Source of the DNA: Comamonas serinivorans
GTDB lineage: Bacteria > Pseudomonadota > Gammaproteobacteria > Burkholderiales > Burkholderiaceae_C
DNA length: 64,000 bases
Assembly: GCF_002158865.1 (NCBI RefSeq)
Contig: NZ_CP021455.1
Span: 4,030,001 to 4,094,000 of the forward strand
Reading direction: 5' to 3'
Below, piece after piece: positions 8,890-17,800 of the stretch. A program made the position numbers and the translations under genes. Position 1 is the first letter of the stretch, and the number at the start of each line of letters is the position of its first letter. The notes below the pieces were generated by a model. The model worked only from the letters and a program-made list of their open reading frames with translations. It was not told the DNA's origin and did not search any database.

Positions 8890-9732
8890 TCACAGCCTGG
8901 CGGCAATCGCCAGGGCTCGGCGGGCGGCCACGGCGCCATCCATGGCGCTGGCCAGGTCTGTGGCCTGACCTTGAAGTGCACGCTGCCAAGCGCTGTACTG
9001 GCGTGTCAAGGCGTCGGTGGACCCGGGAGGGCTGGGGCTGGACAGGTCCAACACCCGGTCTTGCCGATGATCCGACCGCCAAGCCAGGCGGGCGCGCGAC
9101 CGGGGTGCCGAATGGATGGCTCGCAGCTGGATGGCCTGGCCGTCCAACGCCAGCTGCACCGCCACCGAGCGCGGTTGCACGTGAACCGACAGGACCTCGC
9201 AGCTGGCCTGGTGCGGCAGGCCCAGCAGGTGCGCAGCCAGGTCCAGGTCGTGCACCATCAGGTCCATCACCAGGGCTTCGGCACTGGCCTGGGCATGGCA
9301 GGCCCGCTCGAAGCGCAGGTGCAGGGGGCGCACGGGCCAGGCGTCCTTGTGCAGGCAGGCGTTGAAGCGCTCGATGTGCGCGGTGCACAACAGGCGGTTG
9401 GTGCTGCACTGGGTGGCCAGCATGGCCTCGATCTCGTCCAGGCTGGGCGCAAAGGGCTTTTCGACCAGCACATGGATGCCGCGATGCATCAGCGCCATGG
9501 CCATGGCCGCGTGAGCAGGCGCTGGCGTTGCCACCGTCGCCACGTCGATGCCCGGTGGCAAATCCTGCAGGCTCGCCACGGCGAGCAGGCCATCGGCCTG
9601 CGCGGCCTGGCGGGCATGGGGGTCGGGATCGACCACGCAGGCCAGCTCGAAGGCACCGTGTGTGCGTGCACGCAGGGCGTGAACGCGGCCAAAGCGGCCG
9701 TACCCCAGCAAGGCCATGCGGAGCGCGTGCAT
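8890..9732 (-). CDS. Gfo/Idh/MocA-family oxidoreductase
   Basis: A 280-residue NAD(P)-dependent sugar oxidoreductase. The Rossmann motif is LLGYGRFGRVHA at the N-terminus, VATPAPAHAAMAM follows, and the catalytic lysine lies in VLVEKPFAPSLDE. MVHDLDLAAHLLG in the C-terminal domain matches the family's Asp/His active-site helix. I start at 9732, where the dinucleotide-binding strand begins. It is shorter than the usual 320-370 residues. It is the last gene of the minus-strand export operon running from 13250, 11 bases after the PIG-L-like gene. A role in making or modifying a nucleotide sugar is inferred. Confidence 0.88.
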   Translation of the reverse strand: MHALRMALLGYGRFGRVHALRARTHGAFELACVVDPDPHARQAAQADGLLAVASLQDLPPGIDVATVATPAPAHAAMAMALMHRGIHVLVEKPFAPSLDEIEAMLATQCSTNRLLCTAHIERFNACLHKDAWPVRPLHLRFERACHAQASAEALVMDLMVHDLDLAAHLLGLPHQASCEVLSVHVQPRSVAVQLALDGQAIQLRAIHSAPRSRARLAWRSDHRQDRVLDLSSPSPPGSTDALTRQYSAWQRALQGQATDLASAMDGAVAARRALAIAARL

Positions 9733-9743
9733 GTCTTGCCTGA

Positions 9744-10514
9744 TCAGTGCGGGTTCAGCCAGTTCTGCACCAGGCGGCGCAGGTGCTCGGCGCGGATGAC
9801 CTGGGCATAGACGCCAGCGCGGGCCTTGGCTTCGCCGGCGAGCTCGAAATACGGCGTGGTCGCTGGCAGGCGCTGGTCTTCGTAGGGGGTGCGTGGCGCG
9901 GTGTACAGGCACTCGGTGGCGAAAGCGGCATGGCCATACGTGGTCAGCATGGTGTGCAGCTCCTGCACCAGCACCGGGCTGCACTGCTGGGCATAGCGCC
10001 GCATCACCTCGATCTTGTGCGCCAGCTCGCTGTCGGAGAGCTGCAGCCGATCCGCCTCCTGAGCCTGGCGGGTCGGGTCACTGGGGTGGCCAATCAGCGG
10101 AAACTCAAGGCAGGGCATGGGATGGCCGGCCTCGGTCAACCGGGACACCAGCTGGTTGGCCAGCACGCGACACACGTCGTGCGTGGGGTTGTAGCCCTCG
10201 GCCTCATCGGCCACCACGGCATTGAACTCTCCACGCAGGCCGGCCTGAAGCAGGCCCTCGAGCCAGCGGCTTGGCAACGTGGCATCGCCTTGCAGCAAGG
10301 CCTGGTACACCGCGCCATCGGCCACGGGCTGCAGCCAATCGCTGCGCACCCGCACGCCCAGGGGCGTCATCAGGGCTTCGGTGTCGGCCAGCCTGGCCTG
10401 GCCGTTGGCGCCATCGCCATGGGTCAGCACCACGATGTGGGGCCGCGTGTGGCACACCCAATCGTGCAGGCGCAGCTCATGGCCGGGGTGAGCGATCAGC
10501 AACAGGGGTTTCAT
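9744..10514 (-). CDS. PIG-L/LmbE-like protein with altered metal motif
   Basis: A 256-residue protein resembling the PIG-L/LmbE deacetylase fold. The N-terminal strand MKPLLLIAHPGHEL aligns with the family's AHPDDE zinc motif, but the aspartates are replaced (H9-P-G-H12-E13). VVADEAEGYNPTHDVCR near residue 115 corresponds to the second metal-binding block. Because first-shell ligands differ, it may use His12, or may not be a deacetylase at all. The start overlaps the upstream glycosyltransferase by 38 bases, so it belongs to the Wzm/Wzt operon. Removing an acetyl group from a lipid-linked sugar would fit the context, by inference. Confidence 0.7.
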   Translation of the reverse strand: MKPLLLIAHPGHELRLHDWVCHTRPHIVVLTHGDGANGQARLADTEALMTPLGVRVRSDWLQPVADGAVYQALLQGDATLPSRWLEGLLQAGLRGEFNAVVADEAEGYNPTHDVCRVLANQLVSRLTEAGHPMPCLEFPLIGHPSDPTRQAQEADRLQLSDSELAHKIEVMRRYAQQCSPVLVQELHTMLTTYGHAAFATECLYTAPRTPYEDQRLPATTPYFELAGEAKARAGVYAQVIRAEHLRRLVQNWLNPH

Positions 10515-11685
10515 GTTTGCGCTCCAGAGAACGCGCTGCCAACCAGCGCAAGGGGGCGGTGATGCGCCAGGACGCGCTGGCGAGCAAGGCCTCACGATGC
10601 CGACGCACCTGGGTCAACTCCTCGTTCAGGGCGTGCGCGTGTCGTGCGGTCTGGCTGAGTTGGGCGTGCAGGTCCTGCAGCTGCAGCGCCAGATCGCCGG
10701 CATGGGTCCCCACCTCCTGCAACTCCTGCTCGGCGGAGACAGGTGGGCGCGCGGCCTCGTCAGCCAGCACCTGCAGGGCCAGGGCCTCCAGGTGCTGAAC
10801 GGTGGCCGGTAGCGACGCGTGCTCGCGCACGTAGGCACTCACGGTGGCGGCATCCTGGGGCCGGTAGGCGCCCAGGGCCAGGTCCACCGACTCCGGTGTC
10901 ACGGCCTGCCGCAACAGGCGCCGGCCAAAGTTCCAGCGGTGCCAATCCTGCATGTGCGCTGGTGTCACCAGGCCACCCAGGCCCATGTTCTCGTTGAAGA
11001 GGATCACCGCACAGCCAACGGCCATGGCCTCCATGGCGGCGCGCGCCTTGGCAAACACCAGGTCGTACTGGCCCAGCAGCAGCTCGGGCGACCTGGCCTG
11101 CTGGCCCACGCCCGCACCGATGACGTCCAGCGTGAGGCCCCGTGCGGCACAGGCGGCGCGGATGACGGCGGTTTCAGCGCTGTGTGTCGCGTAGTTGCTG
11201 AAGATGGCCGCCCGCATCGGCTGGGCCGGCAGCGGCCTGCGTGGCACAAAGCGCTGCAGGTCCACCCCGTTGCCCACGATGGCGATGTCGGCACGTGCAA
11301 TGCCGTGCTCGAGGTACAGGCGCTCGGCGCAGTTCTCATCCACCGCGATGTATTGCCGGATGCGGGTGAAGCGCGGCGGGCGGCCATGGGGTGCCGTGCG
11401 GTCATGGCAGATGGAGATCGCAGGCACACCCGCAAAGCGCAGCAGACAGGCCACGGTTTCGTCGTGCGTGTTGCCCACGATGAGGTCTGGCGGCTGCGCC
11501 ACAGCGCGCAGGTCGGTGATGCAGGCCACGCATTGGGCGCGCAGCTCATCCACCATCTCACCCATGACCGGGGCGTAGACGGTGACGGTGTGGCCGCGCT
11601 TGAGCAAGGCCAGCGCCACGTCGCGCACGAACAGTTCGGCGCCGGTGCGGTGGGCCATCACACACATGGCCAGGAGGATGTGCAT
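10477..11685 (-). CDS. GT4-family glycosyltransferase with C-terminal coiled coil
   Basis: A 402-residue protein. The N-terminal half is a GT-B glycosyltransferase: MHILLAMCVMAHRTGAELFV, HTVTVYAPVMGEMVDEL, ICHDR, QYIAVDENCAERLYLEHGI and IVGNGVDLQRFVPRRPL. RAAMEAMAVGCAVILFNENMG supplies the acidic donor-binding motif. Residues about 310-385 form a predicted coiled coil (AEQELQEVGTHAGDLALQLQ...NEELTQVRRHREALL), ending in a tail with SWRITAPLRWL, a segment often seen at the ends of polysaccharide-cluster glycosyltransferases. It lies 13 bases downstream of the ATP-binding protein gene. It probably extends the exported polysaccharide. Confidence 0.88.
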   Translation of the reverse strand: MHILLAMCVMAHRTGAELFVRDVALALLKRGHTVTVYAPVMGEMVDELRAQCVACITDLRAVAQPPDLIVGNTHDETVACLLRFAGVPAISICHDRTAPHGRPPRFTRIRQYIAVDENCAERLYLEHGIARADIAIVGNGVDLQRFVPRRPLPAQPMRAAIFSNYATHSAETAVIRAACAARGLTLDVIGAGVGQQARSPELLLGQYDLVFAKARAAMEAMAVGCAVILFNENMGLGGLVTPAHMQDWHRWNFGRRLLRQAVTPESVDLALGAYRPQDAATVSAYVREHASLPATVQHLEALALQVLADEAARPPVSAEQELQEVGTHAGDLALQLQDLHAQLSQTARHAHALNEELTQVRRHREALLASASWRITAPLRWLAARSLERKHETPVADRSPRP

Positions 11686-11697
11686 GGCCGATCTCCT

Positions 11698-12444
11698 TCA
11701 GGCAGGGGCGTGGTACAGCGCCAGGCAGTCGTCGACGGGCCCGCGGTGCACCAGCTCGCCGTTGCGCAGCAGCAAGGCCTCGGTGCAGAAACGGCGCAGC
11801 AGCTCGTCGTTGTGGGACGCCAGCACCAGGATGTTGACACGTGACATCAGCTGCTGCAGCCGGCACTGGGCCTTGGCCTGGAAACGGGCATCGCCGGCAC
11901 CCACCACCTCGTCCATCAACAGGATGTCGGGCGAGATGGCGGTGGCCACGGCAAAGGCCAGCCTCAGCAACATGCCCGTGGAGTATGTCCTGACGGGCAT
12001 ATACAGACGATCGGAAAGCTCAGTGAACTCCCTTACATCAGCGATCAAGGCCTGGGCCTCTCGCCGGCTCATGCCCATCACGATGCCGCGCGTGACGATG
12101 AAATCCAGACCCGAGGCCTCGGGGTCCATGCCCAGCATCAAATCGGTCAGGGCGGACACGCTGCCTTGCACCTGCAGCTGGCCATGCGTGGGCTCGTACA
12201 CGCCCGAGAGCACGCGCAGCAGCGTGGATTTGCCCGCGCCGTTGTGGCCGATCAAACCCACCCGGCTGCCCGAGGTGAGTTCCAGGTTGACGTGACGCAA
12301 GGCAGAGACGGTGCGCGCACGCGCCGGAGCCCCCGACTTGCGCAAGCCTTCAAAGCGGAACAAGGCATTGATCAGCCCCACGCTTTGCGCGTCGAACACC
12401 GGGAAGTCGATGGCCACGTCGGTCAATCGGATGAACGGTGCCAT
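11698..12444 (-). CDS. wzt: Polysaccharide ABC transporter ATP-binding protein (Wzt/KpsT-like)
   Basis: A 248-residue ABC ATPase. Walker A is GHNGAGKST at residues 66-74, the signature region is YSTGMLLRLAFA, Walker B is ILLMDEVVGAGD, and the H-loop is ASHND. The N-terminus (FIRLTDVAIDFPVFDAQSVGL) and the degenerate YSTGM signature are typical of Wzt/TagH exporters of lipid-linked O-antigen, capsule or teichoic acid. It ends soon after the ATPase domain, so it lacks the C-terminal carbohydrate-binding domain of long Wzt proteins; export would not depend on recognition of a terminal cap. I start at 12444, two bases after the permease stop. The pair forms the exporter. Confidence 0.93.
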   Translation of the reverse strand: MAPFIRLTDVAIDFPVFDAQSVGLINALFRFEGLRKSGAPARARTVSALRHVNLELTSGSRVGLIGHNGAGKSTLLRVLSGVYEPTHGQLQVQGSVSALTDLMLGMDPEASGLDFIVTRGIVMGMSRREAQALIADVREFTELSDRLYMPVRTYSTGMLLRLAFAVATAISPDILLMDEVVGAGDARFQAKAQCRLQQLMSRVNILVLASHNDELLRRFCTEALLLRNGELVHRGPVDDCLALYHAPA

Positions 12445-12446
12445 GG

Positions 12447-13250
12447 TCACAGCCAGTAGGTGATGCGCTTGCGCGCCAGCACATAGGCCAGGACACACAG
12501 GCCGGTGAGCACCAGCAGCGTGAGGCCGGCCACGAGCCAGGCGGAGGCCGGCGCAGCCTGGCCCAGCAGCGGCCCGCGCATCAGCGACAGCCAGGCGGCC
12601 AGGGGGTTCAGCGTGACCAGGAGCTGGGACTTCGCCGAGGTCAGCAACTCGGCATGCCACATCACCGGGGTGACGAAAAAGGCAATCTGCAACAGGCTGC
12701 TGACCATCATGGGCACGTCCCGGTAGCGCGCGCAAATCAGGCCCAACAGCGCCACCACCAGCACCGCACAGGCGATGCACATCAGCATGCCCAGCAGCCA
12801 CCAGCCCCACAAGGCGCCGCCCAGCTTGCCGCCAAAGGCCAGCACCACCACGATCAGCGGCAGCTGGTGCGCCAGCAGCAGCAGGTTGCGCCAGACCACG
12901 CGCAGCACGAAGCAGAATTTGGGGTACGCCGCCTGCTTGAGGAAGGACGAGGCATCCATGTAGGTGCGACAGCCATCGTTGAAGGTGCTGGTCATGAAGC
13001 CGAAGAACACATTGCCCAGGCAGAAGTAGGAGATGTAGGTGCCTGCGTCTTGCTTGAACAGCTGCGCACCCAGCCAGCCGAACGCGGCCGTGAAGACCGC
13101 CGTGTTGATGGCGATCCAGGTGGGGCCGAGGAAGGAGCGGCGGTACTGGCGCAGCACGTCCTGCCAGCCCAGGTGCGTCCAGAACGGCCATTGCCGCCAC
13201 GAAGCGACGATGTCCCGTTGAAGCAATTGCCATTGGCTGAGGACCTGCAT
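12447..13250 (-). CDS. wzm: Polysaccharide ABC transporter permease (Wzm/KpsM-like)
   Basis: A 267-residue ABC-2 type permease. The amphipathic start ends in WQDVLRQYRRSFLGPTWIAIN, the conserved block before the first membrane segment. About six hydrophobic segments follow, including VLVVALLGLICARYRDVPMMV with the family's RYRD motif. It exports undecaprenyl-linked polysaccharide across the inner membrane together with the ATPase 2 bases downstream. It is the first gene of a minus-strand operon of five genes reaching 8890, and is divergent from the COG2509 gene at 13446; the promoter should lie in the 195-base gap. Confidence 0.93.
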   Translation of the reverse strand: MQVLSQWQLLQRDIVASWRQWPFWTHLGWQDVLRQYRRSFLGPTWIAINTAVFTAAFGWLGAQLFKQDAGTYISYFCLGNVFFGFMTSTFNDGCRTYMDASSFLKQAAYPKFCFVLRVVWRNLLLLAHQLPLIVVVLAFGGKLGGALWGWWLLGMLMCIACAVLVVALLGLICARYRDVPMMVSSLLQIAFFVTPVMWHAELLTSAKSQLLVTLNPLAAWLSLMRGPLLGQAAPASAWLVAGLTLLVLTGLCVLAYVLARKRITYWL

Positions 13251-13445
13251 GTGGGGGGCGTTCCATCAAACGGCGTGATTTTGGGTCATCTTTCCCGCTT
13301 TGGAGGTGGAACGTGTCGCCCAAGCGAGCAACTGGCCGATTTGACCGGCACTGGCTGAGTGCCACCGAGCTACCCGCTGGCGATCCACACGGCCCTCCCC
13401 GGCGCCGTATCATGTCGGCCCCTTGCCAAATGACCACTGGCCACC

Positions 13446-15170
13446 ATGATCCGAATCGCTGAATTGCGCCTGCCGCTGTCCGCGGCCGAGGCGCCCGAAT
13501 CCGCCCTGCGCGCCCTCGCGGCCCAGAAGCTGGGCCTGCCGCCCGATGACTTGGCCCAGCTCACCGTGTTCAAGCGCAGCTTCGACGCGCGCAAGGCCGA
13601 GCTGCTGGCCGTCTACATCGTCGACCTGAGCCTCAGCCGGCCCGAGGACGAGGCGCCGCTGCTGGCCCGCTTCGGCCAGGACCCGCACGTGCAGCCCACA
13701 CCCGACATGACCTGGCACGCGCCCGTGCAGGGCCCGCTGGCCGGGCAGGACGCGCGGCCGCGCCCCGTCGTCATCGGCTTTGGGCCCTGCGGCATGTTTG
13801 CGGCCCTGGTGCTCGCGCAGATGGGCCTCAAGCCCATCGTGCTGGAACGCGGCAAGACCGTGCGCCAACGCACCAAAGACACCTGGGGCCTGTGGCGCAA
13901 GCGCGAGCTGACGCCCGAAAGCAACGTGCAGTTTGGGGAGGGCGGCGCTGGCACGTTCTCGGATGGCAAGCTGTACTCCCAGATTCGCGACCCGCGCCAC
14001 CTGGGCCGCAAGGTGATGCGCGAATTCGTGCAGGCCGGCGCGCCCGACGAAATCCTCTACGTCGCCCACCCGCACATCGGCACCTTCAAGCTGGTCAAGG
14101 TGGTCGAAAACATCCGCGAACAGATCAAGGCCCTGGGCGGCGAGGTGCGCTTCGAGCAGCGCGTGACCGACATCGTGGTGGAGAGCGGTCCGCAGGGCCG
14201 GCATTTGCGCGGCCTGCAGGTGCTGGACCAGGCCACGGGCCAGAGCCAGACGCTGCGCTGCGACCACGCGGTGTTCGCGCTGGGCCACAGCTCGCGCGAC
14301 ACCTTCGCCATGCTGTACACGCACGGCGTGACCCTGCACGCCAAGCCATTCTCGATCGGCTTCCGGGTCGAGCACCCGCAAGGCCTGATCGACCGCGCCC
14401 GCTGGGGCCGGCACGCCGGCCATCCGCTGCTCGGTGCGGCCGACTACAAGCTGGTGCACCACGCCAGCAACGGCCGCGCCGTCTACAGCTTCTGCATGTG
14501 CCCGGGCGGCACCGTGGTGGCCGCCACCAGCGAGCCCGGCCGCGTGGTCACCAACGGCATGAGCCAGTACTCGCGCAACGAGCGCAACGCCAACGCCGGC
14601 ATCGTGGTGGGCATCACACCTGAGGACTATCCCCGCTCGCCGTTGGAATTTGAACGGGAACTGGGCCATACCCATGGTGTCGAGGCCTTGGCCGCCGACG
14701 CGCACCACCCGCTGGCGGGCATCGTGCTGCAGCGCCAGCTCGAGACCCGCGCCTACGAGCTGGGCGGGCGCGACTACTCGGCGCCGGGCCAGCTGGTGGG
14801 CGACTTCGTCGCCGGCCGGCCCTCGCGCGAGTTCGGCGAGGTGCAGCCCTCGTACAAGCCCGGCGTCACGCTGGGTGACCTGCACCCCAGCCTGCCGGCC
14901 TACGCCATCGAGGCCATGCGCGAAGCCTTTCCGGCCTTCGGCAAGAAGATCAAAGGCTTTGACCGCAGCGACGCCGTGTTGACGGGCGTGGAGACGCGCA
15001 CCTCGTCGCCCGTGCAGTTCGCGCGCGACGAGGCCTTCCAGAGCCCCGGCGTGCGCGGCCTGTTCCCGGCCGGCGAAGGCGCGGGCTACGCGGGCGGCAT
15101 CCTGTCGGCCGGCGTGGACGGCATCAAGGTCGGCGAAGCCGTCGCGCTGGCCATGCAGGCGCAAAGCTGA
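13446..15170 (+). CDS. FAD-dependent oxidoreductase of the COG2509 group
   Basis: A 574-residue flavoprotein. The first 90 residues are a small N-terminal domain (MIRIAELRLPLS..., QLTVFKRSFDARK), followed by the FAD-binding motif VIGFGPCGMFAALVLAQMG at about 108-126 and LERGKTVRQRTKDTW. NVQFGEGGAGTFSDGKLYSQI and CMCPGGTVVAATSEPGRVVTNGMS are diagnostic of this uncharacterised dehydrogenase family. The C-terminal FAD motif is GLFPAGEGAGYAGGILSAGVDGI. The length is normal for the family. The substrate is unknown. It is monocistronic and divergent from wzm. Confidence 0.9.
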   Translation: MIRIAELRLPLSAAEAPESALRALAAQKLGLPPDDLAQLTVFKRSFDARKAELLAVYIVDLSLSRPEDEAPLLARFGQDPHVQPTPDMTWHAPVQGPLAGQDARPRPVVIGFGPCGMFAALVLAQMGLKPIVLERGKTVRQRTKDTWGLWRKRELTPESNVQFGEGGAGTFSDGKLYSQIRDPRHLGRKVMREFVQAGAPDEILYVAHPHIGTFKLVKVVENIREQIKALGGEVRFEQRVTDIVVESGPQGRHLRGLQVLDQATGQSQTLRCDHAVFALGHSSRDTFAMLYTHGVTLHAKPFSIGFRVEHPQGLIDRARWGRHAGHPLLGAADYKLVHHASNGRAVYSFCMCPGGTVVAATSEPGRVVTNGMSQYSRNERNANAGIVVGITPEDYPRSPLEFERELGHTHGVEALAADAHHPLAGIVLQRQLETRAYELGGRDYSAPGQLVGDFVAGRPSREFGEVQPSYKPGVTLGDLHPSLPAYAIEAMREAFPAFGKKIKGFDRSDAVLTGVETRTSSPVQFARDEAFQSPGVRGLFPAGEGAGYAGGILSAGVDGIKVGEAVALAMQAQS

Positions 15171-15588
15171 CCCGCCGCCACGGCAGACGGTACAGCGCCA
15201 TCAGCCCGAGGGAAGGGAAGCGCCGACCCGAGGCTTGCCACCCAGCGTGGGCGGCGTGACGATCAACGGGGTCGGTGCCCGCCGACTCCGCGTGCACGGC
15301 GCGCCCGCCTGACTGGGGCTGGGTCACCGCGTCGCGGGCCCTGGCTTCGGCGTGGGAATCATCGCCAAATCCGCTGACCGGAGCGTGCACCAGCTCGGAT
15401 TCAACGCCTTGATCGCGGCGCGCCCGCAGCCTTGAGGAGGTCGTGCAACCCACATGCCTCGACCGCCCCTTGACGCGGCGCCCCGTGCCGTTCAGGCAAC
15501 ACGCCGGCCCTGGCCCTCGCATCGAGCCGGTTGATCGTGACTTAGATTAAACATAAAGTATTAATTTTTGACAAACGATTGGCTGGCC
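15171..15588. other. Intergenic region with AT-rich end
   Basis: 418 bases without a recognisable gene. The last 50 bases (from about 15541) are much more AT-rich than the surroundings and probably hold the promoter of the exported protein downstream. Confidence 0.5.
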
Positions 15589-16197
15589 ATGCTCACCTCA
15601 CCCCGACGCCTTCAGCGATCGCCCTTCAGCTGGCGCCATGCCGCATGCTTGGCCGTGCTGGCCGGCGCCAGCGCGGCCGCCTCTGCCCAGACGCTGGACT
15701 ACAGCCTGGCCCTGACCGATGGCGTGGTGCCCGACTACCACTTCGACGACGGCATGCCGTGCAACATCCACACCGAGCGGGGCGAAACGCGGTACCGAAC
15801 CCTCCAGATGCAGGTCACCACAGCTGGGGACTACCGCTTCCTGGACGCCAAAGCCGATGTCGCCTACGACGGCTACCCGGACGGCAGCCTGGGCATCTAC
15901 GGCGGCACCTTCAACCCCGCCAGCCCGGCCACCCACTGCGTCGCCAGCCTGGACGACGACCAAACCTACACGCTGCCCGCCGGGGTGTACACGCTGGTGT
16001 TGGCCTCGCAAAACGACATGGCCGAAATCCCTGGTAACTACCGCTACACCATCAGCGGTCCGGCTGCGGTGGTGCTGCGCGCGTCTGGTTCAGACGCCAC
16101 GAAGTCGGTGCCCAGCCTGGGCGGCTGGGGCTTGGCCATGCTGACCGGCATGGCGGCCCTGCTCGGCGGACGCCGGCTGCGCCAGCGCAAGCCTTGA
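15589..16197 (+). CDS. Exported protein with IPTL-CTERM-like sorting tail
   Basis: A 202-residue secreted protein. The signal peptide spans about residues 10-34 (LAVLAGASAAASAQ). The middle resembles bacterial pre-peptidase-type or DVUA0089-like beta-sandwich domains (LQMQVTTAGDYRFLDA, DGSLGIYGGTFNPASP, TYTLPAGVYTLVLAS). The C-terminus has the three-part layout of a protein-sorting signal: VPSLGGWGLAMLTG, a hydrophobic helix, then RRLRQRKP. This resembles the IPTL-CTERM signal (I-P-T-L-x-x-W-G). I chose ATG 15589; a TTG at 15568 is possible but neither has a strong ribosome-binding site. The product may be processed and displayed at the surface. The ligand and sorting enzyme are unknown. Confidence 0.75.
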   Translation: MLTSPRRLQRSPFSWRHAACLAVLAGASAAASAQTLDYSLALTDGVVPDYHFDDGMPCNIHTERGETRYRTLQMQVTTAGDYRFLDAKADVAYDGYPDGSLGIYGGTFNPASPATHCVASLDDDQTYTLPAGVYTLVLASQNDMAEIPGNYRYTISGPAAVVLRASGSDATKSVPSLGGWGLAMLTGMAALLGGRRLRQRKP

Positions 16198-16337
16198 GCC
16201 GCGCGCGCCGCCAGGGGTCGCGCCGATCCACCGGCCCGCATGGGCTGAGCGCCGGCACGCCAAGAGCAACCCGGTCCGGCCACAGGTCACGCGACTCGAG
16301 TTGGGGCGGCAGTTCACTGGCTTGAACGCCAAATCCA

Positions 16338-16389
16338 GCAGTATCCGCACATCCCGATGACAAATCCATCGGAATGGGCAAATACTGCC
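16338..16389. repeat. Dispersed 52-bp hairpin element, copy 3
   Basis: Both ends carry the GCAGTAT type (right end ATACTGCC). The inner stem is CCGATG/CATCGG. Its right end is 2 bases from the stop codon of the minus-strand oxygenase gene at 16392, which is convergent with the exported protein gene. Confidence 0.75.
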
Positions 16390-16391
16390 AT

Positions 16392-17771
16392 TCAAGAACG
16401 CTGAGCGGCAGCCGTTGCCCCGGGCCGGTAGTGGGCGGCATCGGTCGTGAAATCGGCATGGCCGTAGCGCTGCAGCAGCGTGCCCAGCTTGCGCACCAGG
16501 CGGCGGTCGGCCGCAGCCCGCACGCCGGGCACGCGCTGGGCCAGCGCGTACGGGGCCATGGTCAACACCCCCAGGCCCATGCCCACGGCCGCACGCAGTT
16601 TGTCGCGCCGGCTCACCGTGACCCCAATGCGTTCGGCACGCGCGAAATCTCCGCCCATGAAGTTGCGCACGAAGAACAAGCGGGCCACGCTCGGTTCGCA
16701 GCGCGCGCGCACCCCGCCGGCCCAACCCGGGTCGCGCCCCAGGTCGGCCGCCATGGTGGAGCGGATGAGCGCGCCGCAGGTGGCGTCGTCAAAGCCCGCG
16801 CGCAAGGTGGCGTGCCGCGTCTGCAGCACGTCGACGAGGGCCTGCGGCGTGTCGGGCAACAGCTCGGCCGGCAGGCCCAGCAGGTGGCAGCGGTAGCGCG
16901 CCAGTTCGACCTGGGCGCGCTCATCGGGCGTGAACTGTTGACCCGGACGCTGCAGCGCCCGCTGCGCCACCAGGTAGGCTGAAATCAAGCCGGCCGGCAT
17001 CTGATCGACCTGCGGGATGGGGATGCCATAGACCTGGGTGTTCCACAGGCCGGGCTTGGTCAAGGCATGAAAACGCACCATGGCGTGCATGAGCCGCACC
17101 TGCGCCGCCGCCTTGAAGCCGGCGCCGTGGCGATCGAGCGCCCCGGGCAGGGTGGACAGCGTGAAGAAGGTGGCGGTTTCCAGCACCCGGCGTCCCGAGG
17201 TCTCGTTGGACAAGGCCCCCGTCAGCGCCATGGGCAAGGCCGTGTATTGGTTGGTGAAGGTGCCGAAGAACGCACCGCGGATGACCAGGGGCGCGATGTG
17301 GGCCATGCTGTTGCGCGAGGCGCGCGCGCCTTGCGCCACCAGGTCCATGTCCACCCAGTCGGGCACCCCCTCCATCTCGCGCACGAAGGCATGGAGTTCT
17401 GGCGGTGCATCGGGCACGGCCTCGACACCGCGATCACAGGCCAGCGCCAGCATGTCCACCAGCTTGCGAAAGCCCAGCGACGGGATCAGGCACGCATAGG
17501 CATCGGCCACCACATCCCCCATGAAGGTGTAGGTGCGGATGCGTTCGACCAGCTCGCGGTTGCGCAGCAGGGTTTCACGCCGATGGGCAAAGGCCGGCAT
17601 CAAGACCGAAGGCTGAGCCATGTCCTCGGTGTAGCGCTCGGGCCAGGTGTCCAGGGGCAAGGTGCCATACAGCAGCGGCACCTGCTCGCGCTGGTGGACG
17701 AGGCGGGCCATGAGCGCCTCGCTGCTGGTGGGAAATGGGGTGGACGCGGGCGCGCGGGCTGCAACGGTCAT
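16392..17771 (-). CDS. Oxygenase of the MpaB/latex-clearing (DUF2236) family
   Basis: A 459-residue DUF2236 protein, a family of b-type haem oxygenases that includes fungal MpaB and bacterial latex-clearing protein. Family-like blocks are MEGVPDWVDMDLVAQGA, GALSNETSGRRVLETATFF, a His-containing helix MHAMVRFHAL, GIPIPQVDQM and YLVAQRALQRPGQQFTPDE. RIRTYTFMGDVVADAY precedes them. His residues in these helices are candidate haem ligands, but I cannot assign them with certainty. The ATG at 17771 follows a GGAGA ribosome-binding site. It is divergent from a TetR regulator 96 bases away, with a palindrome between that probably controls it. Confidence 0.83.
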   Translation of the reverse strand: MTVAARAPASTPFPTSSEALMARLVHQREQVPLLYGTLPLDTWPERYTEDMAQPSVLMPAFAHRRETLLRNRELVERIRTYTFMGDVVADAYACLIPSLGFRKLVDMLALACDRGVEAVPDAPPELHAFVREMEGVPDWVDMDLVAQGARASRNSMAHIAPLVIRGAFFGTFTNQYTALPMALTGALSNETSGRRVLETATFFTLSTLPGALDRHGAGFKAAAQVRLMHAMVRFHALTKPGLWNTQVYGIPIPQVDQMPAGLISAYLVAQRALQRPGQQFTPDERAQVELARYRCHLLGLPAELLPDTPQALVDVLQTRHATLRAGFDDATCGALIRSTMAADLGRDPGWAGGVRARCEPSVARLFFVRNFMGGDFARAERIGVTVSRRDKLRAAVGMGLGVLTMAPYALAQRVPGVRAAADRRLVRKLGTLLQRYGHADFTTDAAHYRPGATAAAQRS

Positions 17772-17800
17772 GGGAAGGTCTCCGGGGCTGTGTTTCGCCA

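Noticed and set aside
11698..13437. Long minus-strand frame extending wzt upstream
   Set aside because: The extra N-terminal part overlaps wzm in another frame; only the part from 12444 is the ATPase.
15568..15573. TTGACA as a -35 box or TTG as a start of the exported protein
   Set aside because: No suitable -10 at the right spacing and no ribosome-binding site; the ATG at 15589 is simpler.
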